A DNA stretch of 64,000 bases, from positions 162,938 through 226,937 of the forward strand of contig DASXUX010000040.1 of assembly GCA_036504595.1 (NCBI GenBank), given 5' to 3'. Below the pieces are notes generated by a model. It ran no database searches. It was not told where the DNA came from and saw nothing but the letters and a program-made list of their open reading frames with translations. Positions 18,201 to 27,034 of the stretch are shown in pieces (within the stretch, counting starts at the first letter, position 1; each line of letters opens with the position of its first letter). This stretch comes from DASXUX01 sp036504595 (GTDB taxonomy: Bacteria; Planctomycetota; SZUA-567; H5-PLA8). A program made the position numbers and the translations under genes.

Positions 18201-19656
18201 GCTTCTCGACCATTTCGAGAATGCTGTCGTCGGTGACGGTCAGGCCCACGACGGCCGGGACGGGCTTGCCTTCTTCGTCGGTGGTCTTGACGGTCATTTC
18301 GATGCTGTCGCCGGGGACGAGGCACATCTTGTTGGTCTTGATGGACATGTTGATTTTCTTGGCGGGCTCGCGGTACACGAGGCGTTCGGCCAGCGGCGTG
18401 CCCTTCTCGTCGTAGACGGTGACGCGGAGGACGCCATCTACGGTATTCGGCAAGTGAATCGAGACCTTGCTCAGGTCTTCCGGACCGTCGCCGCCGGGCG
18501 TGCGAGCCAGTTCAAAGATCTTCCCACCGACTTCCTCTTCTCGCTTGCACACGGATACCTTCGCGCGCTGAATCGGCGGGGTCACCGTCAGGAGCAACGG
18601 TTCTCCTGGACCGAAGACATTCTTTTCCGTTCTGATCACTACGCCGGTCGCTTTCACCTCGGGCAGCGCGAACGTCTTCTTGATTCCCGCCGGCTGATAG
18701 ACCTTCAGCGCATACTTCTTGTTCGCTTCGGGCTTGAATTCGAAGCGGCCGCGGCCTTCGTGTTCGGACTTGGCTGCGGCCAGTTCGTTGCCTTCTGCAT
18801 CGACGATGAAGCCGGAGAGATCGGCGGGCTTGCCGTTGGTCTGCCGCGCTTCGAAGTACACGCGGTTGGGCAGGCCGGCGACTAGGTCGCCGCCTTCCGG
18901 ATAGAAATTGATGTCGATGGTCTGGAGCAGAATCGGGATCGTCTTGCTGGCGGTTTCGACCACGCCGCCGTCTTCGATGACCAACGCCAGCGTGCCTTCG
19001 CCGCGCGCGATTTCCTTGGGCAGTTCGAAGCTGACGCTGCAGTTGCCCATGTTGTCCACTTTACCGTCGGCGCCGCGGATTTCGGTGCCGTCCACGCGCG
19101 CGATCACGCCAACTTTGGCTCCGTCGGGCGCGCCGCCTTCGCTGCGTTCAGTGTGCAGCGTGGCGGTGACCTGTTCGCCCGGGCCGTAGCCGTCGCGCAG
19201 GAAAACGATCTGGCTGCGCAAGCGGGGCGCTCGGTACGCGCGCACGTCGAACTTGCGTTCGGCCGGCGCGTGGCCGTTCCACGGATAGGTGACTTTGCAG
19301 GTGTATTCGCCGCCGGGAAGGTCCTTCGGGATGTCCCACGCGAAGCCCCAAACGCTGTCCTGAGTCTGCGTGTTGCCCGACGCGACCGAGTCGCCCTTGG
19401 GGCCTTTGATTTCGATGGTCGCGTTCGACTGCTGGTTGTCCGGCAGCGGCTTGTGCGAGACGGCATGGAGCAGCACGCCGCGGACGTAGACCTTTTCGCC
19501 CGGCTTATAGATGGGCTTATCGGTGCTCACGGCCGTGAGGTAGCGGTCGGCGCCGCCGAGGTTCTCCTGGGTCGCCTTGTCGGCGATGGCGTAGTTCCAG
19601 AGGAAGGCTCCGGAGACCAAGGCGAGGGCGAGAGTGGCGAGGAAGTGGGGTTTCAT
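15208..19656 (-). CDS. Bacterial alpha-2-macroglobulin family protein with thioester
   Basis: 1482 residues with an N-terminal signal peptide (MKPHFLATLALALVSGAFLW). Family members trap attacking proteases in the periplasm or at the surface. MG domains occupy the first half (AVSTDKPIYKPGEKVYVRGV is a typical MG2 start). The thioester motif CFEQT lies near residue 952 in the C-terminal helical domain. Residues about 572-715 form an Ala/Pro/Gln-rich low-complexity stretch, where a protease-sensitive bait would sit. Two in-frame repeat insertions encode ASAPAGKQGDPATAGTEAGT (near 1139) and a similar string near 1355. AAAGGAG lies 7 nt before the ATG. No pbpC neighbour is present, unlike the common proteobacterial pairing. 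Confidence 0.9.
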   Translation of the reverse strand: MKPHFLATLALALVSGAFLWNYAIADKATQENLGGADRYLTAVSTDKPIYKPGEKVYVRGVLLHAVSHKPLPDNQQSNATIEIKGPKGDSVASGNTQTQDSVWGFAWDIPKDLPGGEYTCKVTYPWNGHAPAERKFDVRAYRAPRLRSQIVFLRDGYGPGEQVTATLHTERSEGGAPDGAKVGVIARVDGTEIRGADGKVDNMGNCSVSFELPKEIARGEGTLALVIEDGGVVETASKTIPILLQTIDINFYPEGGDLVAGLPNRVYFEARQTNGKPADLSGFIVDAEGNELAAAKSEHEGRGRFEFKPEANKKYALKVYQPAGIKKTFALPEVKATGVVIRTEKNVFGPGEPLLLTVTPPIQRAKVSVCKREEEVGGKIFELARTPGGDGPEDLSKVSIHLPNTVDGVLRVTVYDEKGTPLAERLVYREPAKKINMSIKTNKMCLVPGDSIEMTVKTTDEEGKPVPAVVGLTVTDDSILEMVEKREQAPRLPVMMLLEPEVKDLADAHVYLDKDNPKAALATDLLLGTQGWRRFAFMDVEKFLREGGDNARRVMAHRIQSIVERRKAGALMDGGAEGGVNFGMVPPAPMAGAPAPQGQNRGADPGAPHAGDDRAAAKPHAAPAKDAIEEKEALKRPAEPLAANGKAEAANQPVAADRAARAAEPMAKRKALVEQQLQQAERPKQQEALQDAAKKMDEKVIGARRALRAREVQMVIVREFAHQVRANRQPTDRVDFAETLFWNTGVRTNAEGIAKVSFGLNDSVTTFRVFADAFSSEGVLGTANVGLESVQPFYVEPKLPLEVTAGDTVLLPINVVNSIDSGIAGAKVHFQTKGEVKFAPLPDFDIDGMKRTRKIVKLDIGYGNSLEDFVITAEGGPFVDKVTRKLSIKPKGFPIERPFGGMLSGPKPATHSLTIPDTIVPRSLTTNVAVYPTPLANMTEALQRLIQDPNGCFEQTSSTSYPLTMAQQYFLSHTGVDPQLVERSRQKLDAGYRRLVSFWCPDRGYEWFGQNPGHEALTAFGVLHFTDMAQVREVDQNMITSTRSWLMKQRDGKGGFERKRRALHTWIEDKDCSNAYILWALLESGEKPEGLKAEIDALKTAAAQSSNSYVLGLAANVFHLAGVVPASAPATPVAPASAPAGKQGDPATAGTEAGTTLSAATRSEYKAEATKLMEKLATKQNATGGVDGGTATIVGSGGEALQIETTALASMAWLRDANFAGSVEKSMKFLADSCKAGRYGSTQSTVLALRAIVTYDKQRAKPKAPGAVQVFVDGQGVGGWVKFDEKTQGAIKLPDVSELLTKGEHKIEVKMQDGSEMPYSVAVNYNAITPASSAECKLNIEVKLGVGRASLPAQADGKAGTEAGATIGEGAATEANVTVTNKTKDVVPTPVAIVGIPGGLEPRHDQLKELVKKGTIDAYEVIGREVVLYWRTLDKEAKIEIPISLIAAVPGTYTGPASRAYLYYNDEHKQWADGVKVTITPK
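15559..15623. repeat. GCCGGCCTCCGTGCCGGC element in the macroglobulin gene
   Basis: GGTAGCGCCGGCCTCCGTGC followed by a second hairpin GGGCGGGCAGGGACGCCCGCCC. In frame; encodes a linker of Gly, Ala and Thr near residue 1355. Confidence 0.8.
16188..16293. repeat. Three GCCGGC(A/G)CGGAGGCCGGC units in the macroglobulin gene
   Basis: Three closely spaced units, one forward (16188-16212) and two in the other orientation (16238-16261 and 16267-16293), translated in frame as a Pro/Ala/Gly-rich linker near residue 1139. Confidence 0.8.
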
Positions 19657-19677
19657 TCGAGGGCTCCTTTAACAGCG

Positions 19678-19713
19678 AAATGATGAATGATGAATGCGGA
19701 ATGATGAATATGG
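19678..19713. repeat. GATGAAT-word half element
   Basis: AATGATGAATGATGAATGCG followed by GAATGATGAATATGG, matching the left arm of the 35514 and 52650 copies. I find no matching right arm within 100 nt, so it looks like a remnant or half copy. Confidence 0.8.
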
Positions 19714-19825
19714 ATTATCACGACCGCCTTCAACATTTCCGTTCGACTAGTTCATGAGCATCTTAGACGCTCCTTAACGAAATGCGGTATCGAAAAAAAT
19801 CCGTGATGTGACCGGCCCCGTTTTC

Positions 19826-20103
19826 CTGTCCAAAAGTGCACTGTGCGCATCAGAACCGCGACCGTAAGGGAGCGGCCGGGCAACGCGAGCACTTCCGCCT
19901 GTAAAAAAGTGCACCTGTGGTGATCACGCCCCTCATCCGTGTCCAAGAACGCACATGTGGTGTGCGCCACGACCTGCGCCTCAGCGCAACGCCGCGCTCG
20001 CGCTGTAAAAAATTGCACGTGTGGTGATTCGCGGCCGTTTTCGTGTCCAAGACTGCACCGTGCGCACCGCCTCCAGCGCTGCAAGAAATTGCACATGTGC
20101 AAG
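19826..20103. repeat. Irregular array of six GTGCAC-centred units, alternating two types
   Basis: Type A units (GTGTCCAAGAxxGCAC) start at 19826, 19939 and 20043. Type B units (CTGTAAAAAAxTGCACxTGT) start at 19899, 20002 and 20079. All share a core near TGCACnTGTGGTG. Start-to-start distances are 73, 40, 63, 41 and 36 nt, too irregular and divergent for a CRISPR. Function unknown; a multi-site protein-binding region or a decayed word array are both possible. Confidence 0.7.
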
Positions 20104-20214
20104 ACCTAAGTTACAAAAGAACGCGTTCCACCCGCGCCGCAGGCGTGCCGCGACACTCCACCGTACAATATATGACGTGCGAGAATCATTTTTGTTGCAT
20201 AAAATATTAGGATT

Positions 20215-21768
20215 TTATTTAGCTAACTGTAGTCTCGCGTCTCCCAGGTCCAGTCGGTACATCATCTGGTTGTACTCGTACCGGGGCGTGGGTTCGGGGT
20301 TGCCGGAGAACATCGTCGTGTAGGTGCCTTCGAAGTAGATCACCCGGCCGCCGTCCTGATCGAAAAGCGGGTGGTGTTCGACGTTATAAAAGGAGTATTT
20401 GTCGTGCGTGACGATCTTGCGCGCGGTGTGCCAGGGGCCTTCGAGCGTCTCGGATTCGGCGTAGTAGACTTCGCCCAGGTTCGACGGGCTGTCCATTTTG
20501 CTGTGGAAGACCATGATCCAGCGCTTGCGGTACGCGTTGAAGGCGACCGAGCCGCCGTGCGCGAGGATCGGCTTGCCGGTTTCGGCGTTCTTGAAGCCGT
20601 ACCAGCATTCGTCGGGCTTGATCAGGCCGGCGTTGAGCAACTCCTTTTGCTGGTCGTCGGAAACGTAACCCGTGTTCGTCTTCCAGTTCCAGTTGAGCTT
20701 CCCGTCGGCGCTGCGGTCGAGCTTGGCGGCTCCTTTTTTGTAGGCGGTTCCCGGCGCGAGACACGTGAACGCCTGGTACTCGGCCTGGTTTTTCAGGGCG
20801 TCGATTTTCGCGGCCACTCGCACGTGAGGATACGGATAGGCGAAGTAAACATAGTCGACTTTGCTGGGTGGTGTCCCTGCCGGCGCGGAGGCCGGCGCTA
20901 CCCATGCATGGCAGCACGGCCACCACGGCTGGTCCAGAGCCCAGTCGGCGAGCAGTTCGAACGTTTCAGTCTTGTCGTTGAAGATCACCCAGCCGCGCTG
21001 CAGCGTTTCGCCGAGATTCTTTACCCGCACAAATCGCGAGAGCAGACGATCGGTGCCGGCATCATCCTTCAAGACGACCAGGCTATCGAGCCACTTCGGC
21101 CCCGGGCCCGGCAACGGGCACATCGGCCGGCTGAAACCGTCCGGGCCGACGAAGTACATCAGGTCGATGCCGACGTTCGGGTCGAGCCCGCCGGCGGGCA
21201 CGGAGGCCCGCCCTACCTCCGGCTTCAGCGAGGTCGCTCCCGAGGTGCCGAAATGTCCGAGCGGGTACGAGGGCTTGTTCGTGTCGCCGAAGGTCCAGAA
21301 GAGCTTGCCGTGGTATTCGGTCATCTGCACCGAATCCTGCCCGAGCACTTTCCCGTTCAGCACGGGCTCCTTGATGGGAAACTTCTCGCCGACGAGCACG
21401 CTGTCGCGATAGATGCCCTGGCCGGTGATGCGGTAGAGGCGTTCGGCGATGTTGAGGCGCTTGATCTTAAGTGTCGCGCTGCCGCCGGGCTTGAGTTCGA
21501 ACGCTTTGCCGCGGCTGCCGAAACCGTCGGCGGGGAATTCGTAGCCGTGGCTTTTGACGTTGAAGAAAACGTTCTGGTTCATCAAGCCGGGTTCAAGCAC
21601 CGCGGCGATACCGTTGCTGTCCGTGTAATACTTGATGTCGTTAACCGTGCGCAGTTCGACCAGCGGCACGCCGCGCCCGGTCTGGTCATCGACAACTTTG
21701 ATCGCGAAGTACTCGTGCGCCGATGCGCATGAGGAGAGCAGCAGGACGAAAAGTATGACTTTTGGCAA
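20215..21768 (-). CDS. Secreted DUF4185/GH43-like beta-propeller protein (uncertain)
   Basis: About 517 residues if the TTG at 21768 starts it; that start gives a short lipoprotein-like signal (VILFVLLLSSCASA). The frame stays open to 22080, but those residues translate the nested inverted repeat at 21806-22007 and are unlikely to be natural. An N-terminal region with IKVVDDQTGRGVPLVEL looks like a carboxypeptidase-regulatory fold. The rest (KLFWTFGDTN, SGEVYYAESETLEGPWH-type segments, VEHHPLFDQDGGRVIYFEGT) resembles five-bladed glycan-binding propellers such as DUF4185. Two word repeats are translated in frame (20867-20903 and 21187-21217). Likely acts on polysaccharide outside the cytoplasm, but the substrate is unknown. 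Confidence 0.65.
   Translation of the reverse strand: MPKVILFVLLLSSCASAHEYFAIKVVDDQTGRGVPLVELRTVNDIKYYTDSNGIAAVLEPGLMNQNVFFNVKSHGYEFPADGFGSRGKAFELKPGGSATLKIKRLNIAERLYRITGQGIYRDSVLVGEKFPIKEPVLNGKVLGQDSVQMTEYHGKLFWTFGDTNKPSYPLGHFGTSGATSLKPEVGRASVPAGGLDPNVGIDLMYFVGPDGFSRPMCPLPGPGPKWLDSLVVLKDDAGTDRLLSRFVRVKNLGETLQRGWVIFNDKTETFELLADWALDQPWWPCCHAWVAPASAPAGTPPSKVDYVYFAYPYPHVRVAAKIDALKNQAEYQAFTCLAPGTAYKKGAAKLDRSADGKLNWNWKTNTGYVSDDQQKELLNAGLIKPDECWYGFKNAETGKPILAHGGSVAFNAYRKRWIMVFHSKMDSPSNLGEVYYAESETLEGPWHTARKIVTHDKYSFYNVEHHPLFDQDGGRVIYFEGTYTTMFSGNPEPTPRYEYNQMMYRLDLGDARLQLAK
20867..20903. repeat. GCCGGCGCGGAGGCCGGC element in frame
   Basis: Translated as VAPASAPAGT in the propeller gene. Same family as the elements in the macroglobulin gene. 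Confidence 0.75.
21187..21217. repeat. GCGGGCACGGAGGCCCGC element in frame
   Basis: A variant with GCGGGC arms, translated as VGRASVPAGG. Confidence 0.7.
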
Positions 21769-21805
21769 CCGTGCAGTCGGGTCACATTTTCGCGCTGAAA
21801 GCGCC

Positions 21806-22007
21806 GTACAAGCCAGCCCAGGGCAAGAGACGCGTAGCGGCTCGCCGCCCTGGGTCTCGGTGCTCACGGGTTTCTGCGCCCTGAAAGGGCAAGACAAGAT
21901 GGGTCCGGCCCTTTCAGGGCGACGACATGGAAGGCGCCGCGACCCAGGGCGGCGCTCGGCGGCGGTGCCGCAGCCGAATGGCTCGCTTGCCCTGGGCTGG
22001 CTTGTAC
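21806..22007. repeat. Triple nested perfect inverted repeat
   Basis: Three concentric perfect inverted repeats. The outer arms are 21806-21827 and 21986-22007 (22 bp, ending GTACAAGCC/GGCTTGTAC). The middle arms are 21845-21856 and 21941-21952 (CCGCCCTGGGTC). The inner arms are 21878-21890 and 21908-21920 (GCCCTGAAAGGGC). Just downstream is a small GGCCCCTTCGGGGC hairpin. It occupies the gap between two minus-strand genes. The hierarchy suggests a structured RNA or a palindromic mobile element. Confidence 0.88.
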
Positions 22008-22036
22008 GGCCCCTTCGGGGCGAGATTCTTAGTATC

Positions 22037-23392
22037 TTATTTCGCACCGAGAGCTTCCTCCAGCCGCATAATTTCCGCATTCACCATCCAGTATACCGAT
22101 TCCGAGAGGACGCCGCTGGTCGGAAGAATTTTGACGTCGTAGCCGTCCACGCCAGCGACGGCGTCTCCCGCGGCCCAATGCTGGTCGATCAGGATTTCGT
22201 CGTCGGGCTTGGCCTTGAGTTCCTCCGGCTTGCACGCCGAGAACGTCCACACGATTTTCGCTCCAGCCTGGCGCGCCATGTCGGGGAAGCCGTTCCACTC
22301 TTTTTCAGTAAATGGACTGTCGAAGCCGACGCAGAAAACCACGTCCCCCGCTGCGAACTGCACGCTCTTGTCGATCTCAAACCAGCCCCGGCTAACGCGC
22401 TTGAAAAGATTTGGATCGTCCGGCTTGTACGGCACGTGGCCCATCACCGCATGGCCGAAGACAGCGTTGTAAAGCCCCTTTCCGGCTTTGCGCGCCTGAG
22501 CGGCCATCTCGCCGACGCGTTGGATCTTGTCGCCTTCCGCATTCAGAATTGCGTCGAAGTTTTTGCGTTGTTCAGCGAGAAACCGCTTGCCGATGACGCC
22601 CGCGTGCATCCGCACGGGTTTCTCCGCGTGGAACTTGATGTTGCCGATTTTCGCCGCGCGCTCCTTGCCGCCGGCGACGGCGTAGCCCAGGTACATCGGC
22701 GGCATTTTGCCCAGCCTCGTGCAAGCGCCGACAAATTCGCCGATCCACGTCCAGCCCACGATCATGCTCGCGACCGGATCGGTCGGGACTTTCCACGCGG
22801 TCTGGGTAGCGCCGGCGTCCCTGCCGGCCGGGGTGGTGCCGGCCTCCGTGCCGGCCGGCAGGGACGCCGGCACCACCGGAATCAGCCCGCCATGCGGAGC
22901 GGCGTGGTTGTCGAGCGCGGCATCCAGTTGCACGCCGGCGGCCTTGACGCGGTCGAGCAACTCGCGCCGACCGATGGCGATGACGGGCTTGTTGCCCTGC
23001 TTGTTGAACTCTCGCGCGCGGGAGACCAGCGCCTCGAAGTTCTCGTCGCGCAGAAAAAGGAGGACCACGCATTTCAGTTCGGGCTTGGCCAAACTAAGTT
23101 CATCGCGCGGATTGTCTGTCGCCAGTCGCATGGGTCCGCCGCTGCGGCCGTGAATTTCGCCGACCAGACCGGGGTCGCCGCACAGGCCAAGTTCGTAGCC
23201 GTCGGTCACGTATCGCGCCGCCGCCCAATCCGCCGACAGGGAAAGTTCCGGCAAGCTCTTCTCGGTCTCGTCGAGGCAGGACTTCACCCAGTTGGCATAG
23301 CCTTGAGCGCCGGCGGGCTCTTCGGCGGCCAACATTGCCTGCGTGAGAACTATAAGGAGCGGCAGTGCGGACTTCATGAAGGGTATCGGCAT
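22037..23392 (-). CDS. Secreted protein of unknown function, possibly SIS-fold
   Basis: 451 residues from the ATG at 23392, which has GGAG 7 nt upstream. The signal peptide is FMKSALPLLIVLTQAMLAAE. I do not recognise the family with certainty. Segments such as KCVVLLFLRDENFEALVSRA, NKPVIAIGRRELLDRV and AGAKIVWTFSACKPEELK look like alternating strands and helices of an SIS or Rossmann-like sugar-binding fold. A long in-frame repeat insertion near residue 170-200 encodes PASLPAGTEAGTTPAGRDAG. It lies upstream of the propeller gene on the same strand, separated by the nested inverted repeat. Confidence 0.7.
   Translation of the reverse strand: MPIPFMKSALPLLIVLTQAMLAAEEPAGAQGYANWVKSCLDETEKSLPELSLSADWAAARYVTDGYELGLCGDPGLVGEIHGRSGGPMRLATDNPRDELSLAKPELKCVVLLFLRDENFEALVSRAREFNKQGNKPVIAIGRRELLDRVKAAGVQLDAALDNHAAPHGGLIPVVPASLPAGTEAGTTPAGRDAGATQTAWKVPTDPVASMIVGWTWIGEFVGACTRLGKMPPMYLGYAVAGGKERAAKIGNIKFHAEKPVRMHAGVIGKRFLAEQRKNFDAILNAEGDKIQRVGEMAAQARKAGKGLYNAVFGHAVMGHVPYKPDDPNLFKRVSRGWFEIDKSVQFAAGDVVFCVGFDSPFTEKEWNGFPDMARQAGAKIVWTFSACKPEELKAKPDDEILIDQHWAAGDAVAGVDGYDVKILPTSGVLSESVYWMVNAEIMRLEEALGAK
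22804..22879. repeat. Tandem GCCGGC-type hairpins in frame
   Basis: Three alternating units (GCGTCCCTGCCGGC, GCCTCCGTGCCGGC, GCAGGGACGCCGGC) within the secreted-protein gene. The reading frame is kept. Confidence 0.8.
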
Positions 23393-23425
23393 GGCCGTTC
23401 TCCGCCGGGCGCAATCGCGCGACCC

Positions 23426-23474
23426 GCACGCTTGAGTTCGCGCCATGCTGCCGGCGCGAACGCAAGCGTGCCAC
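23426..23474. repeat. GCACGCTTG...CAAGCGTGC hairpin
   Basis: GCACGCTTGAGTTCGCGCC pairs with GGCGCGAACGCAAGCGTGC, then CACC. A very similar hairpin with the same arms is at 56082-56124. It sits in the divergent gap upstream of the lipoprotein promoter. Confidence 0.85.
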
Positions 23475-23480
23475 CCGCTC

Positions 23481-23509
23481 TTGACAGAACAGGTGCAAAC
23501 AGTGATAAG
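23481..23509 (+). promoter_or_regulatory. Sigma-70-like promoter of the coiled-coil lipoprotein gene
   Basis: TTGACA (23481-23486), a 17-nt spacer, then GATAAG (23504-23509). The predicted start lies about 40 nt before the ATG at 23555. The -35 is perfect; the -10 matches at four of six. Confidence 0.65.
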
Positions 23510-23554
23510 GTACACCGGATGCTCAAAGTCGGTCACTCAGAAGGAGATGCATTC

Positions 23555-24091
23555 ATGATCCGCGTTTCTCGCCTGCCCATTCTGGTCTCGGCCATCATCG
23601 CCGGCGGTCTGCTGGTCTTGACCAGCGGCTGTGACGATCCGCAGGCGCGCGGCATGGCCGGCGATGCTTCCGCGGCCACGCAGAAGATGCAGGCCGAACT
23701 TTCAGCGCTGACTAAACAGAACGCGGCGATCCTGGAGAAACTCAACACCATTCAGGATGCGATCAGCAAGCAGGTCAATGACCGCATGGAGAAGGCCGAA
23801 AAAGACATCGCGGCTCTGCGGACCGAATTGATGGACCAGTTGGGGAAAGATGGCCAGCAGACGCGACTGGCCGCCACCGGCGTGGTTCAGAGCGCGCGCA
23901 CCGATTTCGACAAGGAAATCACCGGCCTGAAGACGACGATCGCCGGCGACGTGCAGAAGATTCGCGAGGAAATGAAGGCGACAATGGACGACCTGAAGAA
24001 GTACATGGACAACCAGCTTCGCGATCTCTATCCATACGCCTATCAGCCGCATCGCGCCGACAAAACACCGCCGGCAGCAGACCCAAAGTAA
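23555..24091 (+). CDS. Coiled-coil lipoprotein
   Basis: 178 residues. A signal peptide with lipobox (LVLTSGCDD) is followed by a long helical, Lys/Glu/Gln-rich region from about 45 to 160 with heptad-like hydrophobic spacing (QNAAILEKLNTIQDAISKQV) and a short Pro-rich tail. AAGGAG is 8 nt before the ATG. No enzymatic motif. It may be a structural envelope lipoprotein; I do not recognise a named family. Its stop codon falls within an AT-rich word element shared with convergent hutH. Confidence 0.85.
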   Translation: MIRVSRLPILVSAIIAGGLLVLTSGCDDPQARGMAGDASAATQKMQAELSALTKQNAAILEKLNTIQDAISKQVNDRMEKAEKDIAALRTELMDQLGKDGQQTRLAATGVVQSARTDFDKEITGLKTTIAGDVQKIREEMKATMDDLKKYMDNQLRDLYPYAYQPHRADKTPPAADPK

Positions 24092-24166
24092 TTAAAAATT
24101 AAAAAGTAAAAATTAAAAATGCGCGGGTCGCAAGGCCGTGCATTTTTAATTTTGCATTTTTAATTT

Positions 24167-24173
<7 letters not shown>
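24089..24173. repeat. AATTAAAAAT-word hairpin between convergent genes
   Basis: Left arm of AATTAAAAATTAAAAAG words, a GC-rich loop (24120-24140), right arm of TTTTTAATTTTTAATTC words. The stop codons of both the lipoprotein (24089-24091) and hutH (24167-24169) are formed by the element. T-runs follow the stem in both directions, so it should act as a bidirectional terminator. Related copies: 32189-32474 and 37242-37339. Confidence 0.88.
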
Positions 24174-25684
<1,511 letters not shown>

Positions 25685-25691
25685 AGTTTTT

Positions 25692-25862
25692 GTCCGTGGT
25701 CCGTTGTCCGTCGTCAGTTGTGCAAGCGCGGAGCACAGTTGTCAATGGTACCGCAGGAGTTCCGCCCGCTGCTCTGGCGCCCCTCAAGTAGCGCAATCCT
25801 CCTGGATTGCGTGCCGCTCGTTCTCCCCTCCCCTTCGAAGGGAGGGGCCGGGGGAGGGGTTT
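25692..25862. repeat. Cluster of three different word elements
   Basis: A GTCCGTTGTCC word arm (25692-25742, as at 51888-51925); GTAGCGCAATCCTCCTGGAT (25788 on, as at 34215-34274); and an inverse-orientation CCCCTCCC/GGGAGGGG hairpin (25819-25862, as at 10909). Together they fill the divergent gap between hutH and the TPR lipoprotein. Confidence 0.8.
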
Positions 25863-25936
25863 GCGGAAGCGCCGCAAGTTCGTGCTGGCGGTTTGCTTTT
25901 GCCCGCGCCCCTCGCCCCGGTTACACTGCCCGCACT

Positions 25937-26836
25937 ATGAGCCGCATTTCTCGCGCGACACTGACTTGCCTTGCGGGCCTGCTGCTGTTTGCCGGCTGCG
26001 AGGAAATGCGCGGCCTCGACCCGCGCGAACGCGCGGTGCTTGAACAGATTTTCGAAGAAGCGCGGCGCCTCGACGACGCTGGCCGCTATCACGAAGCGCT
26101 CGTCCGTTACGAGACGATTCTCGGCCGCCACCCGGAGTTCATGTCCACGCGCCTGAACGCCGCCATGTCCGCGTACGATGCCGGCGAGTACGACAAGGCC
26201 AAGGGCCATTTCGAAGCCTTGCACAAATACGGTCCGGGCGACTGGTTTGTCATCCGCAAACTGATCCAGTGCAATGAACGCCTCGGCAATAAAGAAGCCG
26301 TCGCTGAGTATCGCGCCAAGCTCGAGAAACTGCGCAAGCACGCCGAAGGCAGCATCGTGCTCAAGCGTTACGAAGGGCTGACGCGTGATTACATTCCCAT
26401 CGGCACGATGCACCTGATCGGCTATGAGTTTTTCGAGCCGCAGAAGCATGGCCGCTTGTGGTTCTTCCGACTGGAAGACAAGAGCAAGGCGCCGGTCACG
26501 TCCTTTCTGCTCCAGGCCACGCCGTTTCACGACAATAGCGGCAAGCGCATCTTTTGCCTGACGGAGGCGACCGGAGGGTGGATGCGCATCTGGCACGTGG
26601 GCGCCGAAGGCCGCGAGTATGCCTGGACGCGCGACGTGGTGCTCGACTGCCTGCACGGAAAACGCCAGCCGCTCGTGACCAAACCGCTCCCCGCCGACTA
26701 CGAAGCCCTCGCCGCGCCCGATGGCGCCCGTTCCGAACCTGAAAAGGCGAGGGAGGCAGGAGGCAGGAAGCAGGAGGCGGGAGAAGCGGGACGCGGAGAC
26801 GCGGAGACGCGGGGACACGGAGAGGAACAGCCGTAG
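25937..26836 (+). CDS. TPR lipoprotein
   Basis: 299 residues. Signal peptide with lipobox (LLLFAGCEE), then two or three TPR-like helical pairs (about 40-140; YHEALVRYETILGRHPEF is a typical unit), then a beta-rich C-terminal region of unknown type. The last 30 residues (EAGGRKQEAGEAGRGDAETR) are translated from word repeats at 26750-26828, so the original stop was probably lost. A possible promoter (TTGCCC, 17 nt, TACACT at 25922-25927) lies so close to the ATG that the transcript might be leaderless; no ribosome binding site is seen. Confidence 0.8.
   Translation: MSRISRATLTCLAGLLLFAGCEEMRGLDPRERAVLEQIFEEARRLDDAGRYHEALVRYETILGRHPEFMSTRLNAAMSAYDAGEYDKAKGHFEALHKYGPGDWFVIRKLIQCNERLGNKEAVAEYRAKLEKLRKHAEGSIVLKRYEGLTRDYIPIGTMHLIGYEFFEPQKHGRLWFFRLEDKSKAPVTSFLLQATPFHDNSGKRIFCLTEATGGWMRIWHVGAEGREYAWTRDVVLDCLHGKRQPLVTKPLPADYEALAAPDGARSEPEKAREAGGRKQEAGEAGRGDAETRGHGEEQP
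26750..26828. repeat. GGCAGGA and ACGCGGAG word arrays
   Basis: Degenerate tandem of GGAGGCAGGAGGCAGGAAG followed by GACGCGGAGACGCGG words. It encodes the low-complexity C-terminus of the TPR lipoprotein. Similar words recur at 49879-49943 and 53710-53750. Confidence 0.75.
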
Positions 26837-26908
26837 GAAGGTGGCAGTAAGCAGTAGCCAGGAGTGTGCCACGGCGGGCTTGCCCAGCAGTGCGAGTGCG
26901 GGAGCGGT

Positions 26909-26978
26909 CGTAGTGCGGGCGTCTCGCCCGCTGCTCCGGTTTCCCTCTCACCCGCGAGGGAGAGGGGTTAGTGGGAGA
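26909..26978. repeat. Two short hairpins in the gap before the 107-residue gene
   Basis: TAGTGCGGGCGTCTCGCCCG (a GCGGGC-type unit) followed by CCCTCTCACCCGCGAGGGAG and GGGGTTAGTGGGAG (a CCCTCTC-type unit). Confidence 0.7.
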
Positions 26979-27034
26979 AAAGCCCCGCTTTTTTTGCGGA
27001 CGATCGCCTGTGGGACCCTGCGGAATGTCAGCAC

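Larger units (their letters stand above)
19657..20214. other. Long intergenic region with two repeat systems
   Basis: Between the macroglobulin start and the next minus-strand stop. It holds a one-armed GATGAAT word element (19678-19713) and an irregular six-unit repeat array (19826-20103). A 116-codon minus-strand frame (19752-20102) crosses the array, but it lacks a convincing ribosome binding site and its residues mirror the DNA repeat, so I do not call it a gene. An AT-rich stretch (20160-20214) precedes the next gene. Confidence 0.6.

Noticed and set aside
15127..18885. 1252-codon open frame opposite the macroglobulin gene
   Set aside because: Antisense shadow of a GC-rich gene; no ribosome binding site and no recognisable protein features. 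The minus strand has clear domains and a thioester.
19826..20103. CRISPR array
   Set aside because: Units are divergent, of two types, with spacings from 36 to 73 nt, and no cas genes are in the window.
21769..22080. N-terminal 100 residues of the propeller frame
   Set aside because: They translate the nested inverted repeat; a signal-like segment starts later.
21632..23554. Long plus-strand frame running into the coiled-coil lipoprotein
   Set aside because: It opposes two minus-strand genes; the lipoprotein has its own promoter, ribosome binding site and signal peptide at 23555.
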